64,000 bases of DNA from VXNF01 sp965116465 (lineage in GTDB: Bacteria; Actinomycetota; Acidimicrobiia; Acidimicrobiales; CATQHL01): assembly GCA_965116465.1 (NCBI GenBank), contig OZ220687.1, positions 3,162,001 to 3,226,000 on the forward strand, given 5' to 3'. Every line of letters starts with the position of its first letter. Positions within the stretch are counted from its first letter, which is position 1. The translations under genes were made by a program, and so were the position numbers. Below, piece after piece: positions 54,591 through 63,461 of this stretch. The notes under the pieces are model-generated. The model made no database searches. It worked only from the letters and a program-made list of their open reading frames with translations, and had not been told where the DNA came from.

Positions 54591-55454
54591 GTGACGCTCG
54601 GCGCCGCCGCGGTCGCCGACCTGCTGCACCGCCACGAGGTCCGGCCGCGCCGCTCGCTGGGGCAGCACTTCGTCATCGACCCGAACACGGTCGAGCGGAT
54701 CGTGCGCCTGGCGGGCGTGGCGCCCGGCGAGCGGATCGTGGAGATCGGCGCCGGCTGCGGCGCGCTGACGGTGGCGCTGGCCGACGCCGGCGCCGCGGTG
54801 CTCGCCGTCGAGATCGACGGGCGTCTCGTCGGCGCGCTCGCCGAGGTGTGCGCCGGGCGGCCCGTCGAAGTCCTGCAGGCCGACGCCACCGATACCGCCG
54901 CCTGGGCTCCGCGCCTGGCCGGCGGCGAGCCCTGGAGGCTCATCGCCAACCTGCCCTACAACATCGCCACGCCCCTGCTGCTCGACACCCTCGACGGGCT
55001 GCCGCAGATCACCGCCATGCTGGTCATGGTCCAGGAGGAGGTGGCGGAACGTCTGGTGGCGAGGCCGGGCCAGAGCGCCTACGGGCTCCCTTCGCTGAAG
55101 GTCGCCTGCCGGGCCCGCGCCGAGATCCTCGGGCGGGTCCCACCGACGGTGTTCTGGCCCCGCCCGCGGGTGTCCTCGGCACTGCTGGCGATCGACCGGC
55201 TACCCGAACCGGCCGCGGACAACATCGACGACCTGTACCGCCTGGCGCGCCGGGCGTTCGGACAGCGCCGCAAGATGCTGCGGGTGTCCCTGCGGGGCGT
55301 CGTGGCGCCCGCCTCCTTCGCCGTCGCCGGCGTGGATCCCGCGGCCCGGCCGGGGGAGTTGGCCGTGGAGGACTGGTCGCGTCTGGCGGCCGCGGTTGCC
55401 GGCGCGGCGGCTCCGCCGGCGAGCGAGGGCCGCACACCCGGGGTCGCGACGTGA
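54591..55454 (+). CDS. rsmA: 16S rRNA (adenine1518/1519-N6)-dimethyltransferase KsgA/RsmA
   Basis: A 287-aa methyltransferase that dimethylates two adenines in helix 45 of 16S rRNA. RRSLGQHFVIDPNTVERIV opens the fold, EIGAGCGALT (52-61) is motif I, NLPYNIATPLL (120-130) the catalytic NLPY, and VFWPRPRVSSALL the C-terminal hallmark. GTG 54591 gives an N-terminus aligned to the family and lies 14 bases past the rpf stop. Its stop overlaps ispE by GTGA. Confidence 0.95.
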   Translation: MTLGAAAVADLLHRHEVRPRRSLGQHFVIDPNTVERIVRLAGVAPGERIVEIGAGCGALTVALADAGAAVLAVEIDGRLVGALAEVCAGRPVEVLQADATDTAAWAPRLAGGEPWRLIANLPYNIATPLLLDTLDGLPQITAMLVMVQEEVAERLVARPGQSAYGLPSLKVACRARAEILGRVPPTVFWPRPRVSSALLAIDRLPEPAADNIDDLYRLARRAFGQRRKMLRVSLRGVVAPASFAVAGVDPAARPGELAVEDWSRLAAAVAGAAAPPASEGRTPGVAT

Positions 55455-56209
55455 CCGCGGAGGTGCTGATCGCGCCGGCGAAGCTCACTCTGTCGCTTCG
55501 CATCCGCGGGCTGCGTGCCGACGGCTACCACCTTGTCGAGGCCGAGATGGTGACGGTCGACCTGGCGGATCGGCTCACCGTCGAGCCCGGCGACGGTCTG
55601 GTCGTGGTGGACGCCGGCGCCGGGATCGCCACGAACCCCGGCGCGCAGGCGGGACCGGTGCCCGTGCCCTCCGGCGAGGACAACCTGGTGGCGCGGGCTC
55701 TGGACCTCGCCGGGCGCCGGGCCCGGATCACGCTGCACAAGTCGATCCCTGCCGGGGCGGGACTCGGCGGCGGCTCAGCGGACGCGGCGGCGATCCTGCG
55801 CTGGGCCGGATTCGACGACGAGCGGAGCGCCGCGCGGTTGGGCGCCGATGTGGCTTTCTGCCTGGTGGGCGGGCGAGCGCGGGTCACCGGCATCGGCGAG
55901 ATCGTCGAGCCACTCGCGTACCAACGGCGAACCTTCACGCTCTGCACCCCGCCCTTCGGCTGCTCGACGGCTGCGGTGTACCGGGCCTGGGATCGCCTCG
56001 GGGGTCCGGCCGGGCCGGCCGGCAACGACCTCGAGGTCGCCGCCCTGGCTGTCGAGCCGCGTCTGGTCGACGTTCGCGATGCGCTGGCGGAGGCAACGGG
56101 TCAGCGGCCGCGCCTCGCCGGGAGCGGCTCGACCTGGTTCGTGGAAGGGGCGCACCCGGCGCCTGGCCGGAGGGTGGTGCAGACGACCCCGTCGCTGCGG
56201 GTGGCCTGA
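55451..56209 (+). CDS. ispE: 4-diphosphocytidyl-2-C-methyl-D-erythritol kinase
   Basis: A 252-aa GHMP kinase of the MEP isoprenoid pathway. APAKLTLSLRIRGLRADGYH is the N-terminal substrate-binding block, SIPAGAGLGGGSADAAA (about 97-112) the ATP loop and LAGSGSTWFVEG the C-terminal GSG motif. It is slightly shorter than the usual 280-310 aa, with a compact C-terminal half. GTG 55451 shares GTGA with the rsmA stop. Confidence 0.93.
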   Translation: MTAEVLIAPAKLTLSLRIRGLRADGYHLVEAEMVTVDLADRLTVEPGDGLVVVDAGAGIATNPGAQAGPVPVPSGEDNLVARALDLAGRRARITLHKSIPAGAGLGGGSADAAAILRWAGFDDERSAARLGADVAFCLVGGRARVTGIGEIVEPLAYQRRTFTLCTPPFGCSTAAVYRAWDRLGGPAGPAGNDLEVAALAVEPRLVDVRDALAEATGQRPRLAGSGSTWFVEGAHPAPGRRVVQTTPSLRVA

Positions 56210-56217
56210 ACGGCCGC

Positions 56218-56316
56218 TCAGCGGCCCCTGCGGCGCTGGAAACGGGTACGCCGGCGCATCTTGCGGTACTTCTTCTTGCGCATGCGCTTGCGGCGCTTCT
56301 TGATGAGCGAACCCAT
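56218..56316 (-). CDS. small ribosomal subunit protein bS22-like (AURKAIP1/COX24 domain)
   Basis: A 32-aa, extremely basic protein: MGSLIKKRRKRMRKKKYRKM, then RRRTRFQRRRGR. This closely follows the mycobacterial bS22 sequence (MGSVIKKRRKRMSKKKHRK...), which sits on the small subunit near the decoding centre. It starts at ATG 56316 and ends nine bases after the convergent ispE stop. Such short basic genes are routinely missed. Presence of bS22 supports an actinobacterial origin. Confidence 0.92.
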   Translation of the reverse strand: MGSLIKKRRKRMRKKKYRKMRRRTRFQRRRGR

Positions 56317-56407
56317 GGGGCACGAAGCGTAGCCGGTCGGCGGCTGGAACGGTCACGGCGGGCGCACCGCCGACGGGTCGGCGGCGCCCGCTAGCGTGGC
56401 ACTAAGG

Positions 56408-56479
56408 TGGCCGGTAGTTCAATGGAAGAACGCCTGACTTTGGATCAGGAGGTTGCAGGTTCGAGCCCTGCCCGGCCAG
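56408..56479 (+). tRNA. tRNA-Gln (anticodon TTG)
   Basis: 72 nt with a 7-bp acceptor stem TGGCCGG/CCGGCCA, D-arm, anticodon stem CCTGA/TCAGG around loop CTTTGGA (anticodon TTG, reads CAA/CAG), and a T-arm GCAGG-TTCGAGC-CCTGC. The discriminator is G79 and CCA is not encoded. It directly precedes glmU, a common actinobacterial arrangement. Confidence 0.97.
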
Positions 56480-56520
56480 CATGACCTCCACGCCGGCACG
56501 CCGAGCGATCTGACGGATCC

Positions 56521-57579
56521 GTGAGCGCTCTCGGCGTCGACCTGTCCGCAATCGTGCTGGCGGCGGGGCGCGGCACCCGCATGAGATCGGGACTGCGCAA
56601 GCCCCTGCACCCGCTCGCCGGTGCACCGATGCTCGCACACGTGGTGGATGCGCTGGGCGCCTGCCGGCCCGATCGGATCGTGGTGGTCCTCGGACCCGAC
56701 GATGAGATCGTCGCCAAGGAGATGCAGACCCGCACGGGCCACCTGCCCCTGGAGGTGGCGGAGCAGCCGGTGCCCCGCGGCACCGGCGACGCCGCCGCCT
56801 GCGGGTTGGCCGCCCTGGGCGATCCCTCCGGCGATCCCGAGGCCGGCGAGTTGATCATCATTCCCGGCGACGCCCCGTTGTTGCGCCCGGCGACGCTGCG
56901 GGCGCTCGTGGAGCATCATCTCGCCGGCGGCGCGGCCTGCACCCTCCTGACCGCCCGCGTCACCGATCCCACCGGCTACGGGCGGGTCGTGCGAGGCCCC
57001 GAGGACGCGGTGCGCGGCATCGTCGAGCAGGCCGACGCCTCGCCGACCGAGCTTGCCCTCGACGAGATCTGCACGTCGGTCTACGTGGTCCGCCGCAGCT
57101 TCCTCGGTCCGGCGCTGCGTCGTATCCGCCCCGACAACGCCGCCGGTGAGTTCTACCTCACCGACATCGTGCAGGTCCTGGCCCGGATGGGCCACAGGGT
57201 CGAGGCCTTCACCCTCGCCGACGCCTCCGAGGCCCAGGGTGTGAACGACCAGGCCCAACTTGCCGCGGCGCGCGCCGAGATCCGGAGGCGGGTGATCGAG
57301 GGCTGGCTGCGGGAGGGCGTGTCCGTGGTGGATCCCGACACCACCTACGTCGACGTGACCGTGCGCCTCGCAGCGGGTGTGGTGCTCCGACCGGGCACCA
57401 TCCTGGAGGGTCACACGGTGGTGGGGGCCGGCACCGTCATCGGCCCGCACACGCGACTCGTGGACTGCGCGGTGGGCGCCGGCGCGGTCGTGGAGATGAG
57501 CCAGGGCGCCGACGCCGAGATCGGTCCGGGGAAACACGTCGGACCGTTCGCGAGCCTCGGCCCGGCGACGGCGCCATAG
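56521..57579 (+). CDS. glmU: GlmU-type UDP-N-acetylglucosamine pyrophosphorylase, acetyltransferase half missing
   Basis: 352 aa versus about 456-495 for bifunctional GlmU. The uridylyltransferase domain is complete: IVLAAGRGTRMRSGLRKPLH (with the essential Lys), VPRGTGDAAACGLAAL, IIPGDAPLL (metal Asp), EFYLTDIVQVL and GVNDQAQ (metal Asn). A left-handed beta-helix begins at about 255 but stops at IGPGKHVGPFASLGPATAP, just where the catalytic acetyltransferase coils (with the active-site histidine) should follow. Only 27 bp separate its stop from prs, so this is not a frameshift artefact with the remainder nearby. It should make UDP-GlcNAc from GlcNAc-1-P, leaving the acetylation step to another enzyme. 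GTG start. Confidence 0.9.
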   Translation: MSALGVDLSAIVLAAGRGTRMRSGLRKPLHPLAGAPMLAHVVDALGACRPDRIVVVLGPDDEIVAKEMQTRTGHLPLEVAEQPVPRGTGDAAACGLAALGDPSGDPEAGELIIIPGDAPLLRPATLRALVEHHLAGGAACTLLTARVTDPTGYGRVVRGPEDAVRGIVEQADASPTELALDEICTSVYVVRRSFLGPALRRIRPDNAAGEFYLTDIVQVLARMGHRVEAFTLADASEAQGVNDQAQLAAARAEIRRRVIEGWLREGVSVVDPDTTYVDVTVRLAAGVVLRPGTILEGHTVVGAGTVIGPHTRLVDCAVGAGAVVEMSQGADAEIGPGKHVGPFASLGPATAP

Positions 57580-57605
57580 CCGCAACTCGAGAAGGGACGA
57601 ACAGC

Positions 57606-58586
57606 GTGCAACTCGTGACAACGAAGCAACTGCAGGTCATGTCCGGGCGGGCCAACCTGGAGCTGGCGGAGGCGATAGCGGCACACCTCGACGCCGAACT
57701 GTGCGAGACCAACCTCTCGGACTTCGCCAACGGTGAGATCCACTGCCGGTTCGGGCAGTCCATACGCGGCGCCGACGTCTTCATCATCCAATCTCACGCC
57801 GCGGTCGACGATCGGTCGATCAACGACGCCGTCCTCGAGCAGCTGGTCATGGTGGACGCCGCTCGGCGGGCCTCGGCCAAACGCGTCACCGCTGTCTGCC
57901 CGTTCTTCCCCTACGCCCGCCAGGACCGCAAGGCCGAAGGCCGCGAGCCGATCTCGGCCAAGCTCATGGCAAACCTGCTGGCCGCCGCAGGCGCCGGCCG
58001 CCTCATCAGCGTCGACCTGCACTCCGGGCAGATCCAGGGGTTCTTCGACGGCCCCTGGGACCACCTCACGGCCATGCCGGTGCTGTGTGAGCGGATCGCC
58101 GGTCTGGGCGAGGACCTGGTCGTCGTCTCGCCGGACGCGGGACGCGTGAAGGTCGCCGAGCGCTATGCCATCGCTCTGGGGGCCGACCTTGCGATCGTGC
58201 ACAAGAGCCGGATCAGGGGTGAGAAGAGCGCCGTGCAGGCACGCGAGGTCGTGGGTGAGGTGGCCGGGCGCGTCTGCGTGCTGATCGACGACATGATCGA
58301 CACCGGCGGGACGATCGTGGCGGCCGCGGAGCAGCTGGCGGCGCGCGGCGCCGAGGAGGTGTACGCCGCCACCACGCACGGCCTGTTCTCCGGTCCGGCG
58401 ATCGACCGGCTGAAGAACTCGGTCATCGGCAAGGTGATCGTCACCGACACGCTGCCGCTGCCGCCGGAGAAGTGCATCGACACGCTCGAGGTCGTCTCGG
58501 TGGCCCCGACCATCGCACGCGCCGTCAAGGCGGTGTTCGAGGACACCTCGGTGAGCGAGATCTTCGGGGGCAACAACCTGTCCTGA
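57606..58586 (+). CDS. prs: ribose-phosphate pyrophosphokinase
   Basis: A 326-aa PRPP synthase converting ribose-5-phosphate and ATP to PRPP for nucleotide, His and Trp synthesis. SDFANGEIHCRFGQSIRGAD, PFFPYARQDRKAEGREPISA (flexible catalytic loop), SVDLHSGQIQGFFD and the PRPP loop VCVLIDDMIDTGGTIVAAAE are all intact. GTG 57606 follows GAAGGGACGAAC. It comes directly after glmU, as in mycobacteria. Confidence 0.96.
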   Translation: MQLVTTKQLQVMSGRANLELAEAIAAHLDAELCETNLSDFANGEIHCRFGQSIRGADVFIIQSHAAVDDRSINDAVLEQLVMVDAARRASAKRVTAVCPFFPYARQDRKAEGREPISAKLMANLLAAAGAGRLISVDLHSGQIQGFFDGPWDHLTAMPVLCERIAGLGEDLVVVSPDAGRVKVAERYAIALGADLAIVHKSRIRGEKSAVQAREVVGEVAGRVCVLIDDMIDTGGTIVAAAEQLAARGAEEVYAATTHGLFSGPAIDRLKNSVIGKVIVTDTLPLPPEKCIDTLEVVSVAPTIARAVKAVFEDTSVSEIFGGNNLS

Positions 58587-58660
58587 CAGGGCGACGGGTC
58601 GGTGACGCCGCCGGATAGGCTCGCGCCGGTTCATTCTCCGAGAATTCCACCGGAAAGGCC

Positions 58661-59320
58661 ATGCAGGAAGTCGTCCTCCCCCTCGAGTTGGGCCGCGCCA
58701 CCGGCAGCGGGCCGTCGCGCCGTTTGAGGCTTCAGGGCAAGGTTCCCGCCACGGTGTACGGCCTCGGCAAGGACGCCGTCACGGTGAGTGTGGACTACCG
58801 CGAGCTGCGCGGGGCCCTGTCCACCGAGGCCGGGCTGAACGTCGTGTTGAGCCTGGAGATCGCCGGCGAGCAGGAGATGGCGCTGGTGAAGGAGATGCAG
58901 CGGAATCCGCTGCGCGGCGACGTGACCCACGTGGACTTCCTCCGGGTCGAGCCCGACTCCGACGTCGCCGTGGAGGTGCCGATCCGTCTGACCGGGCAGG
59001 CCACGGCGCTACTCGAAATCAACGGCATCGTCGAGCGGTCACTGGACACGCTGCGCGTCCTCGCCAAGCCGCGCTCGATCCCCAACGAGTTGTCGCTCGA
59101 CGTGTCCGACCTGACCGTCGGGGACACGCTGACCGTCGCCGACATCGAGTTGCCCCCCGGTGTGACCTCCCTCGTCGATGAGACGGCACCGGTGGTGTCG
59201 GGGATCATCACGCGCAGCGCCCTGGAGGCGGCGGCGGAGGCCGAAGCCGAGGAGGCCGAAGCCGAGGCCGAGGGTGACGGCGAGGAGGCCGCCGAGGACG
59301 ACGCCGGCGACAGCGGCTGA
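58661..59320 (+). CDS. rplY: large ribosomal subunit protein bL25 (Ctc type)
   Basis: A 219-aa bL25 of the long Ctc form. The 5S-rRNA-binding domain (SGPSRRLRLQGKVPATVYGL, residues about 12-95) is followed by the beta-rich TL5 C-terminal domain, and then a strongly acidic tail (AEAEAEEAEAEAEGDGEEAA, from about 190). Acidic tails of this kind are common in actinobacterial Ctc. ATG 58661 follows GGAAAGGCC. Confidence 0.95.
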   Translation: MQEVVLPLELGRATGSGPSRRLRLQGKVPATVYGLGKDAVTVSVDYRELRGALSTEAGLNVVLSLEIAGEQEMALVKEMQRNPLRGDVTHVDFLRVEPDSDVAVEVPIRLTGQATALLEINGIVERSLDTLRVLAKPRSIPNELSLDVSDLTVGDTLTVADIELPPGVTSLVDETAPVVSGIITRSALEAAAEAEAEEAEAEAEGDGEEAAEDDAGDSG

Positions 59321-59328
59321 GGTTGGCG

Positions 59329-59952
59329 ATGTCCCTGCGCCGGCGCCGGCCGGCTGGGGCAGCACGGACCGGCACCCCGGCCGACCTCCTGATCGTGGGA
59401 TTGGGCAACCCCGGAGAGAACTACGCCGGCACCCGCCACAACGCCGGGGCGGCGGCCGTGGTGGCTCTCGCTGATCGCCACGGCGGTCACCTGCGACGCC
59501 GCCCGCGTCTCCCGGCGCTCACCGACGAGGTGCGCATCGAGGGACGGCGCGTGGCCCTGGCATTCCCCCAGACCTACATGAACGTCTCCGGCGAGGCCGT
59601 GCGAAAGCTCGTGCGGCGCTTCGGCATCGAGGACCTCCAGCGTCTGGTGGTCATCCACGACGAGCTCGACCTGCCCACCGGGCGGGTGCAGGTCCGGATC
59701 GGCGGGGGACTGGCCGGCCACAAGGGCCTGCGATCGATCCGCGACCACCTCCGGGCCACGTCCTTCGTCCGGATCCGCATCGGCATCGGCCGCCCGCCGA
59801 GCGCGGCGGCGGGGGCCGACTACGTGCTGAGCCGGCCGGGGTCGGCGGACCGCAAAGCCCTGGCGGCCGCCGCTGCGACGGCGGCCGATGCCGCCGAGGT
59901 CATCGCCACTGACGGGGTGGAGCGGGCCATGAACATGTTCAATGTCCGCTGA
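59329..59952 (+). CDS. pth: peptidyl-tRNA hydrolase
   Basis: A 207-aa enzyme that frees tRNA from drop-off peptidyl-tRNA. LLIVGLGNPGENYAGTRHNA carries the catalytic His (GTRHNAG), followed by PQTYMNVSGEAV, VIHDELDLPTGRVQVRIGGG and GHKGLRSI. ATG 59329 is preferred over an upstream TTG. The first 20 residues (basic, Arg-rich) are an extension over the family core. It overlaps nothing and is followed by the three-fold ATGYCCGYTGAG repeat. Confidence 0.95.
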   Translation: MSLRRRRPAGAARTGTPADLLIVGLGNPGENYAGTRHNAGAAAVVALADRHGGHLRRRPRLPALTDEVRIEGRRVALAFPQTYMNVSGEAVRKLVRRFGIEDLQRLVVIHDELDLPTGRVQVRIGGGLAGHKGLRSIRDHLRATSFVRIRIGIGRPPSAAAGADYVLSRPGSADRKALAAAAATAADAAEVIATDGVERAMNMFNVR

Positions 59953-59984
59953 GGCGATGCCCGCTGAGAACAATGCCCGTTGAG
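59942..59984 (+). repeat. three short tandem repeats at pth-mfd junction
   Basis: ATGTCCGCTGAG (59942-59953), ATGCCCGCTGAG (59957-59968) and ATGCCCGTTGAG (59973-59984) at 15-16 base spacing. The first contains the pth stop, the third the mfd start; the second opens an 8-codon mini-frame (MPAENNAR) overlapping the mfd start, which might influence its translation. Confidence 0.6.
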
Positions 59985-62900
59985 GGAGGGGGCGGCGCGG
60001 CCGCGGGCCGGCCGGCGCTGGCCCCGCTGGCTGCAGACATCGCCGCGGTGCGGGCGATAAGCGCCTCCCTGGGCCGGCGCGAGGCCTCCCTGGCGGTGCC
60101 CGAGCGGGCACAGCCGGCTGCACTGGCCGCACTGGCCCGCGCCTCGGGGCGGCGTCCCCTCGTGGTCTGCACCGCGACCGAGGCGGCGGCCGAGCATCTC
60201 ACCGCGGATCTCCGGAGCTGGCTGGGTGCGGACGCGGTGGCCTCCCTCCCGGCCTGGGAGACGCTGCCGTTCGAGCAGGTGAGTCCCGCCGCGGTGGCCA
60301 TGGGCACCCGGCTGCGGACGATCTGGAGGATGCGCCGTCCCGAGACCCTTCCGTCGCTGGTCGTGGCGTCGGTGCGCGCCCTCATGCAGCGACTCGCACC
60401 GGGTTCGGAGGACTTCGAGCCTGTACGGCTGAGCCTCGGTGACCGCTGCGACCGGGACGAGCTGATCGAGCGGCTCGCCGCCGCCGGCTACCGGCGGGGC
60501 GTGCAGGTGGAGCAGCGCGGGGAGATGGCCGTGCGGGGATCCATCATCGACGTGTTCGATGCCACCGCGGCCGATCCGGTGCGCATCGACCTGTGGGGCG
60601 ACGAGATCGACCGCCTCTGCACCTTCTCCGTGAGCGGCCAGCGGTCCGGGACCGCGCTGGCGACAACCGAGATCTTCGGATGCCGGGAGCTGCGGCCCAC
60701 CGCGGAGGTGCGCCGGCGGGCGGCGGAACTCGCCGTGGAGGCGCCCTGGGGTCGGCGGCAGTGGGAACTGCTTGCCGAGGGCACGTTCTTCGACGGCATG
60801 GAGGCCTGGCTGGGATGGCTGAGCGCCGAGCGGCGCTCGTTCGCCGACCTCATTCCGGCCGGCGGCCTCGTGGTGCTCATCGAGAGGGACCGGCTCTGGG
60901 CGAGGGCCCAGGATCTGCTGGCCGACGAGGCCGAGTTGGCCCGGCACCTGGCGGCTGCCTGGGGGGTGGCGCCGGGTGAGACGCTCCCGCGCGCCCACGT
61001 GGGCGCCGAGGATCTCCTGGCCGGCTGCGAGGCGCCGGTCTGGGGCCTGAACAGCAGCCCGTCGAGCCCCGCCGAGCCGCTCGTGGAGGCCCTGGGCTGG
61101 GAGTCCCCGCTCGGCACCGGTGACGGCCCGGTGCGCCAGGTGGCGTCGCTGCTGGCCGAGGGCTACCGGGTCGTCGTGGCGGCCGACGGCGAGGGGTCGG
61201 CCCGGCGGCTGCGCGAGCGACTGGAGGCCCACGGTGTGGCGCTCGATGCGCCCGGTGCGCTCACCACCGCGGGCTCGCCGGCCTGCTCGGTGGTCGTGAG
61301 CCCGTTGCGCCAGGGTTGCATCCTTCCCGAGGTGCGTCTGGGGGTTCTGGCCGAGGGCGACCTGACCGGGCGACGGCGGGCCCATCGCCGGGCGCGCCCC
61401 GCGGCGGCGACCCCCGCGGGACGCGGCGCCGTCGAGGATCTGCAGGTCGGCGGTTTCGTGGTGCACCGCACGCACGGCGTGGCCTGCTACCGCGGCATGG
61501 TCACCCGGGCCATGGACGGAGTCGAACGGGACTACCTGCTCCTGGAGTACAGGGGCGACGCGCGCCTCTACGTTCCCAGCGACCAGCTGGACACCGTCCG
61601 GCAGTACACCGGCGGGGACGCGCCGACACTCAGCCGCCTGGGCGGGGCCGACTGGCAGCGCACCAAGAGCCGGGTGCGCGCCGCGGTCTCCGAGGTGGCG
61701 GGCGAACTCGTGGAGCTGTACCGCAAGCGGCACGCCACCGTCGGGCACGCCTTCGGCCCCGACGGGCCCTGGCAGAAGGAGATGGAGGCCGCATTCGTCT
61801 ATCCCGAGACACCCGATCAACTCAGTGCCATCACCCAGGTCAAGGAGGACATGGAGAGGCCGGTGCCGATGGACCGGCTGGTCTGCGGGGACGTGGGCTT
61901 CGGCAAGACCGAGGTGGCGGTGCGGGCCGCCTTCAAGGCCGTCGCCGACGGCCGGCAGGTCGCCGTGCTCGTGCCGACCACCCTGCTGGCCCACCAGCAC
62001 CACCAGACCTTCACCGAGCGGTACGCCGGCTTCCCCCTGCGGGTCGAGATGCTGAGCAGGTTCCTCTCGCCGGCGGCGGCGCGCGGCGTCCTGGGCGGCC
62101 TGCGCAGCGGCGAGGTGGACGTGGTCATCGGGACCCATCGGCTGCTCTCGGCCGACGTCGGCTTCGCCCGTCTCGGGCTCCTGATCGTCGACGAGGAGCA
62201 GCGCTTCGGCGTCACCCACAAGGAGGCCATCAAGACGCTCCGCCACGACGTGGACGTGCTGACGCTCACGGCCACGCCCATCCCCCGCACCCTCGAGATG
62301 AGCCTCACCGGGATCAGGGATTTGACCGTGCTGCAGACGCCGCCGGCGGACCGCAAGCCCATCGGCACCTACGTGGGTCCCTACGACGAACGGGCGGTCG
62401 TGGAGGCCGTCCGGCGGGAGCTGCTGCGCGACGGGCAGGTGTTCTTCGTGCACAACCGGGTCGCCGACATCGACGGTGTGGCAGCGCGCCTCGCCGAGTT
62501 GGTGCCGGATGCGCGGGTGGCCGTGGCGCACGGTCAGATGGACGAGGCCGCGCTCGAGCAGGTGGTGCTGGACTTCTGGGACCGGCGCTACGACGTCATG
62601 GTCTGCACGACGATCATCGAATCGGGCATCGACATGCCGACGGTGAACACGCTGATCGTCGACCGGGCCGACCTGATGGGTCTCGCCCAGCTCCACCAGA
62701 TACGCGGCCGCGTCGGCCGGGCGCAGATGCGCGCCTACGCCTACCTGTTCACCCCGCCGGAGCGCTCGCTGACCACCGAGGCCTACGAGCGCCTGAAGGT
62801 CGTGGCCGAGTCCACCGAACTGGGGTCGGGGATCCGCATCGCCATGCGCGACCTGGAGATCAGGGGTGCGGGCAACCTTCTGGGGGTGGGACAGTCGGGC

Positions 62901-63461
62901 CACATCGCTGCGGTGGGCTACGACTTGTACTGCGAGATGGTGACCGAGGCGGTGGCCGAGCTGGCCGGGGAGGTTCCCGAGCCTCCCGCCGAGTTGAACC
63001 TGGACGTACCCGTGGACGCACACCTGCCGCCGGACTACGTGCCGTCGGAGTCGTTGCGTTTCGCCGCCTACCGCCGACTGGCCGAGGCCACGAGCGCCGA
63101 GGCGGTGGCGGACGTGCGCGCCGAATGGCTGGACCGCTTCGGGCCGCTGCCCGCCGCCGCCGAGTCGCTGCTGGCGGTGGCGCGGTTGCGAGTGCTCTGC
63201 ATCGCCGCAGGTGTCACGGACGTGTCGGTCCGGTCGCTGCCCGGCGGGGCCGGGGAGGCCCGCATCACGCCCCTGCGGCTGCGCGAGAGCCGCCGGGTGC
63301 GCCTGGAACGGCTCTGGCCCTCCGCCGTCTACGAGCCGACGTCGGGGCGCCTGCGTGTGCCGCTGCGCAGCCGCTCGGCGGCGGTCGAGGCGATCACCGA
63401 GGTGCTGGAGCGGCTCGCCGACCAGCCGCCGCCGGCAGCGGCGGCCCCACCGGCCGCATGA
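59973..63461 (+). CDS. mfd: transcription-repair coupling factor Mfd
   Basis: A 1162-aa translocase that removes stalled RNA polymerase at lesions and recruits UvrA. The N-terminal UvrB-homology module spans about 1-340, the polymerase-interaction domain about 480-550 (VHRTHGVACYRGMVTR), and the RecG-like motor has Walker A VCGDVGFGKTEVAV (about 637-650) and DEEQ (about 740). TATPIPRTLEMSLTG, QIRGRVGRAQMRAYAYL and the C-terminal TRCF domain (PEPPAELNLDVPVDAHLP) complete the family layout. ATG 59973 is the start used; the stop overlaps the next ATG (ATGA). Confidence 0.96.
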   Translation: MPVEGGGGAAAGRPALAPLAADIAAVRAISASLGRREASLAVPERAQPAALAALARASGRRPLVVCTATEAAAEHLTADLRSWLGADAVASLPAWETLPFEQVSPAAVAMGTRLRTIWRMRRPETLPSLVVASVRALMQRLAPGSEDFEPVRLSLGDRCDRDELIERLAAAGYRRGVQVEQRGEMAVRGSIIDVFDATAADPVRIDLWGDEIDRLCTFSVSGQRSGTALATTEIFGCRELRPTAEVRRRAAELAVEAPWGRRQWELLAEGTFFDGMEAWLGWLSAERRSFADLIPAGGLVVLIERDRLWARAQDLLADEAELARHLAAAWGVAPGETLPRAHVGAEDLLAGCEAPVWGLNSSPSSPAEPLVEALGWESPLGTGDGPVRQVASLLAEGYRVVVAADGEGSARRLRERLEAHGVALDAPGALTTAGSPACSVVVSPLRQGCILPEVRLGVLAEGDLTGRRRAHRRARPAAATPAGRGAVEDLQVGGFVVHRTHGVACYRGMVTRAMDGVERDYLLLEYRGDARLYVPSDQLDTVRQYTGGDAPTLSRLGGADWQRTKSRVRAAVSEVAGELVELYRKRHATVGHAFGPDGPWQKEMEAAFVYPETPDQLSAITQVKEDMERPVPMDRLVCGDVGFGKTEVAVRAAFKAVADGRQVAVLVPTTLLAHQHHQTFTERYAGFPLRVEMLSRFLSPAAARGVLGGLRSGEVDVVIGTHRLLSADVGFARLGLLIVDEEQRFGVTHKEAIKTLRHDVDVLTLTATPIPRTLEMSLTGIRDLTVLQTPPADRKPIGTYVGPYDERAVVEAVRRELLRDGQVFFVHNRVADIDGVAARLAELVPDARVAVAHGQMDEAALEQVVLDFWDRRYDVMVCTTIIESGIDMPTVNTLIVDRADLMGLAQLHQIRGRVGRAQMRAYAYLFTPPERSLTTEAYERLKVVAESTELGSGIRIAMRDLEIRGAGNLLGVGQSGHIAAVGYDLYCEMVTEAVAELAGEVPEPPAELNLDVPVDAHLPPDYVPSESLRFAAYRRLAEATSAEAVADVRAEWLDRFGPLPAAAESLLAVARLRVLCIAAGVTDVSVRSLPGGAGEARITPLRLRESRRVRLERLWPSAVYEPTSGRLRVPLRSRSAAVEAITEVLERLADQPPPAAAAPPAA

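Noticed and set aside
57580..57605. frameshift hiding the missing GlmU acetyltransferase part
   Set aside because: Only 26 bases lie between glmU and prs, and prs is intact from its own start, so the roughly 100 missing residues are not encoded here in any frame.
59820..63023. 1067-aa open frame on the minus strand across mfd
   Set aside because: Pure shadow of mfd, with repetitive His/Gln/Arg composition and no recognisable domain.
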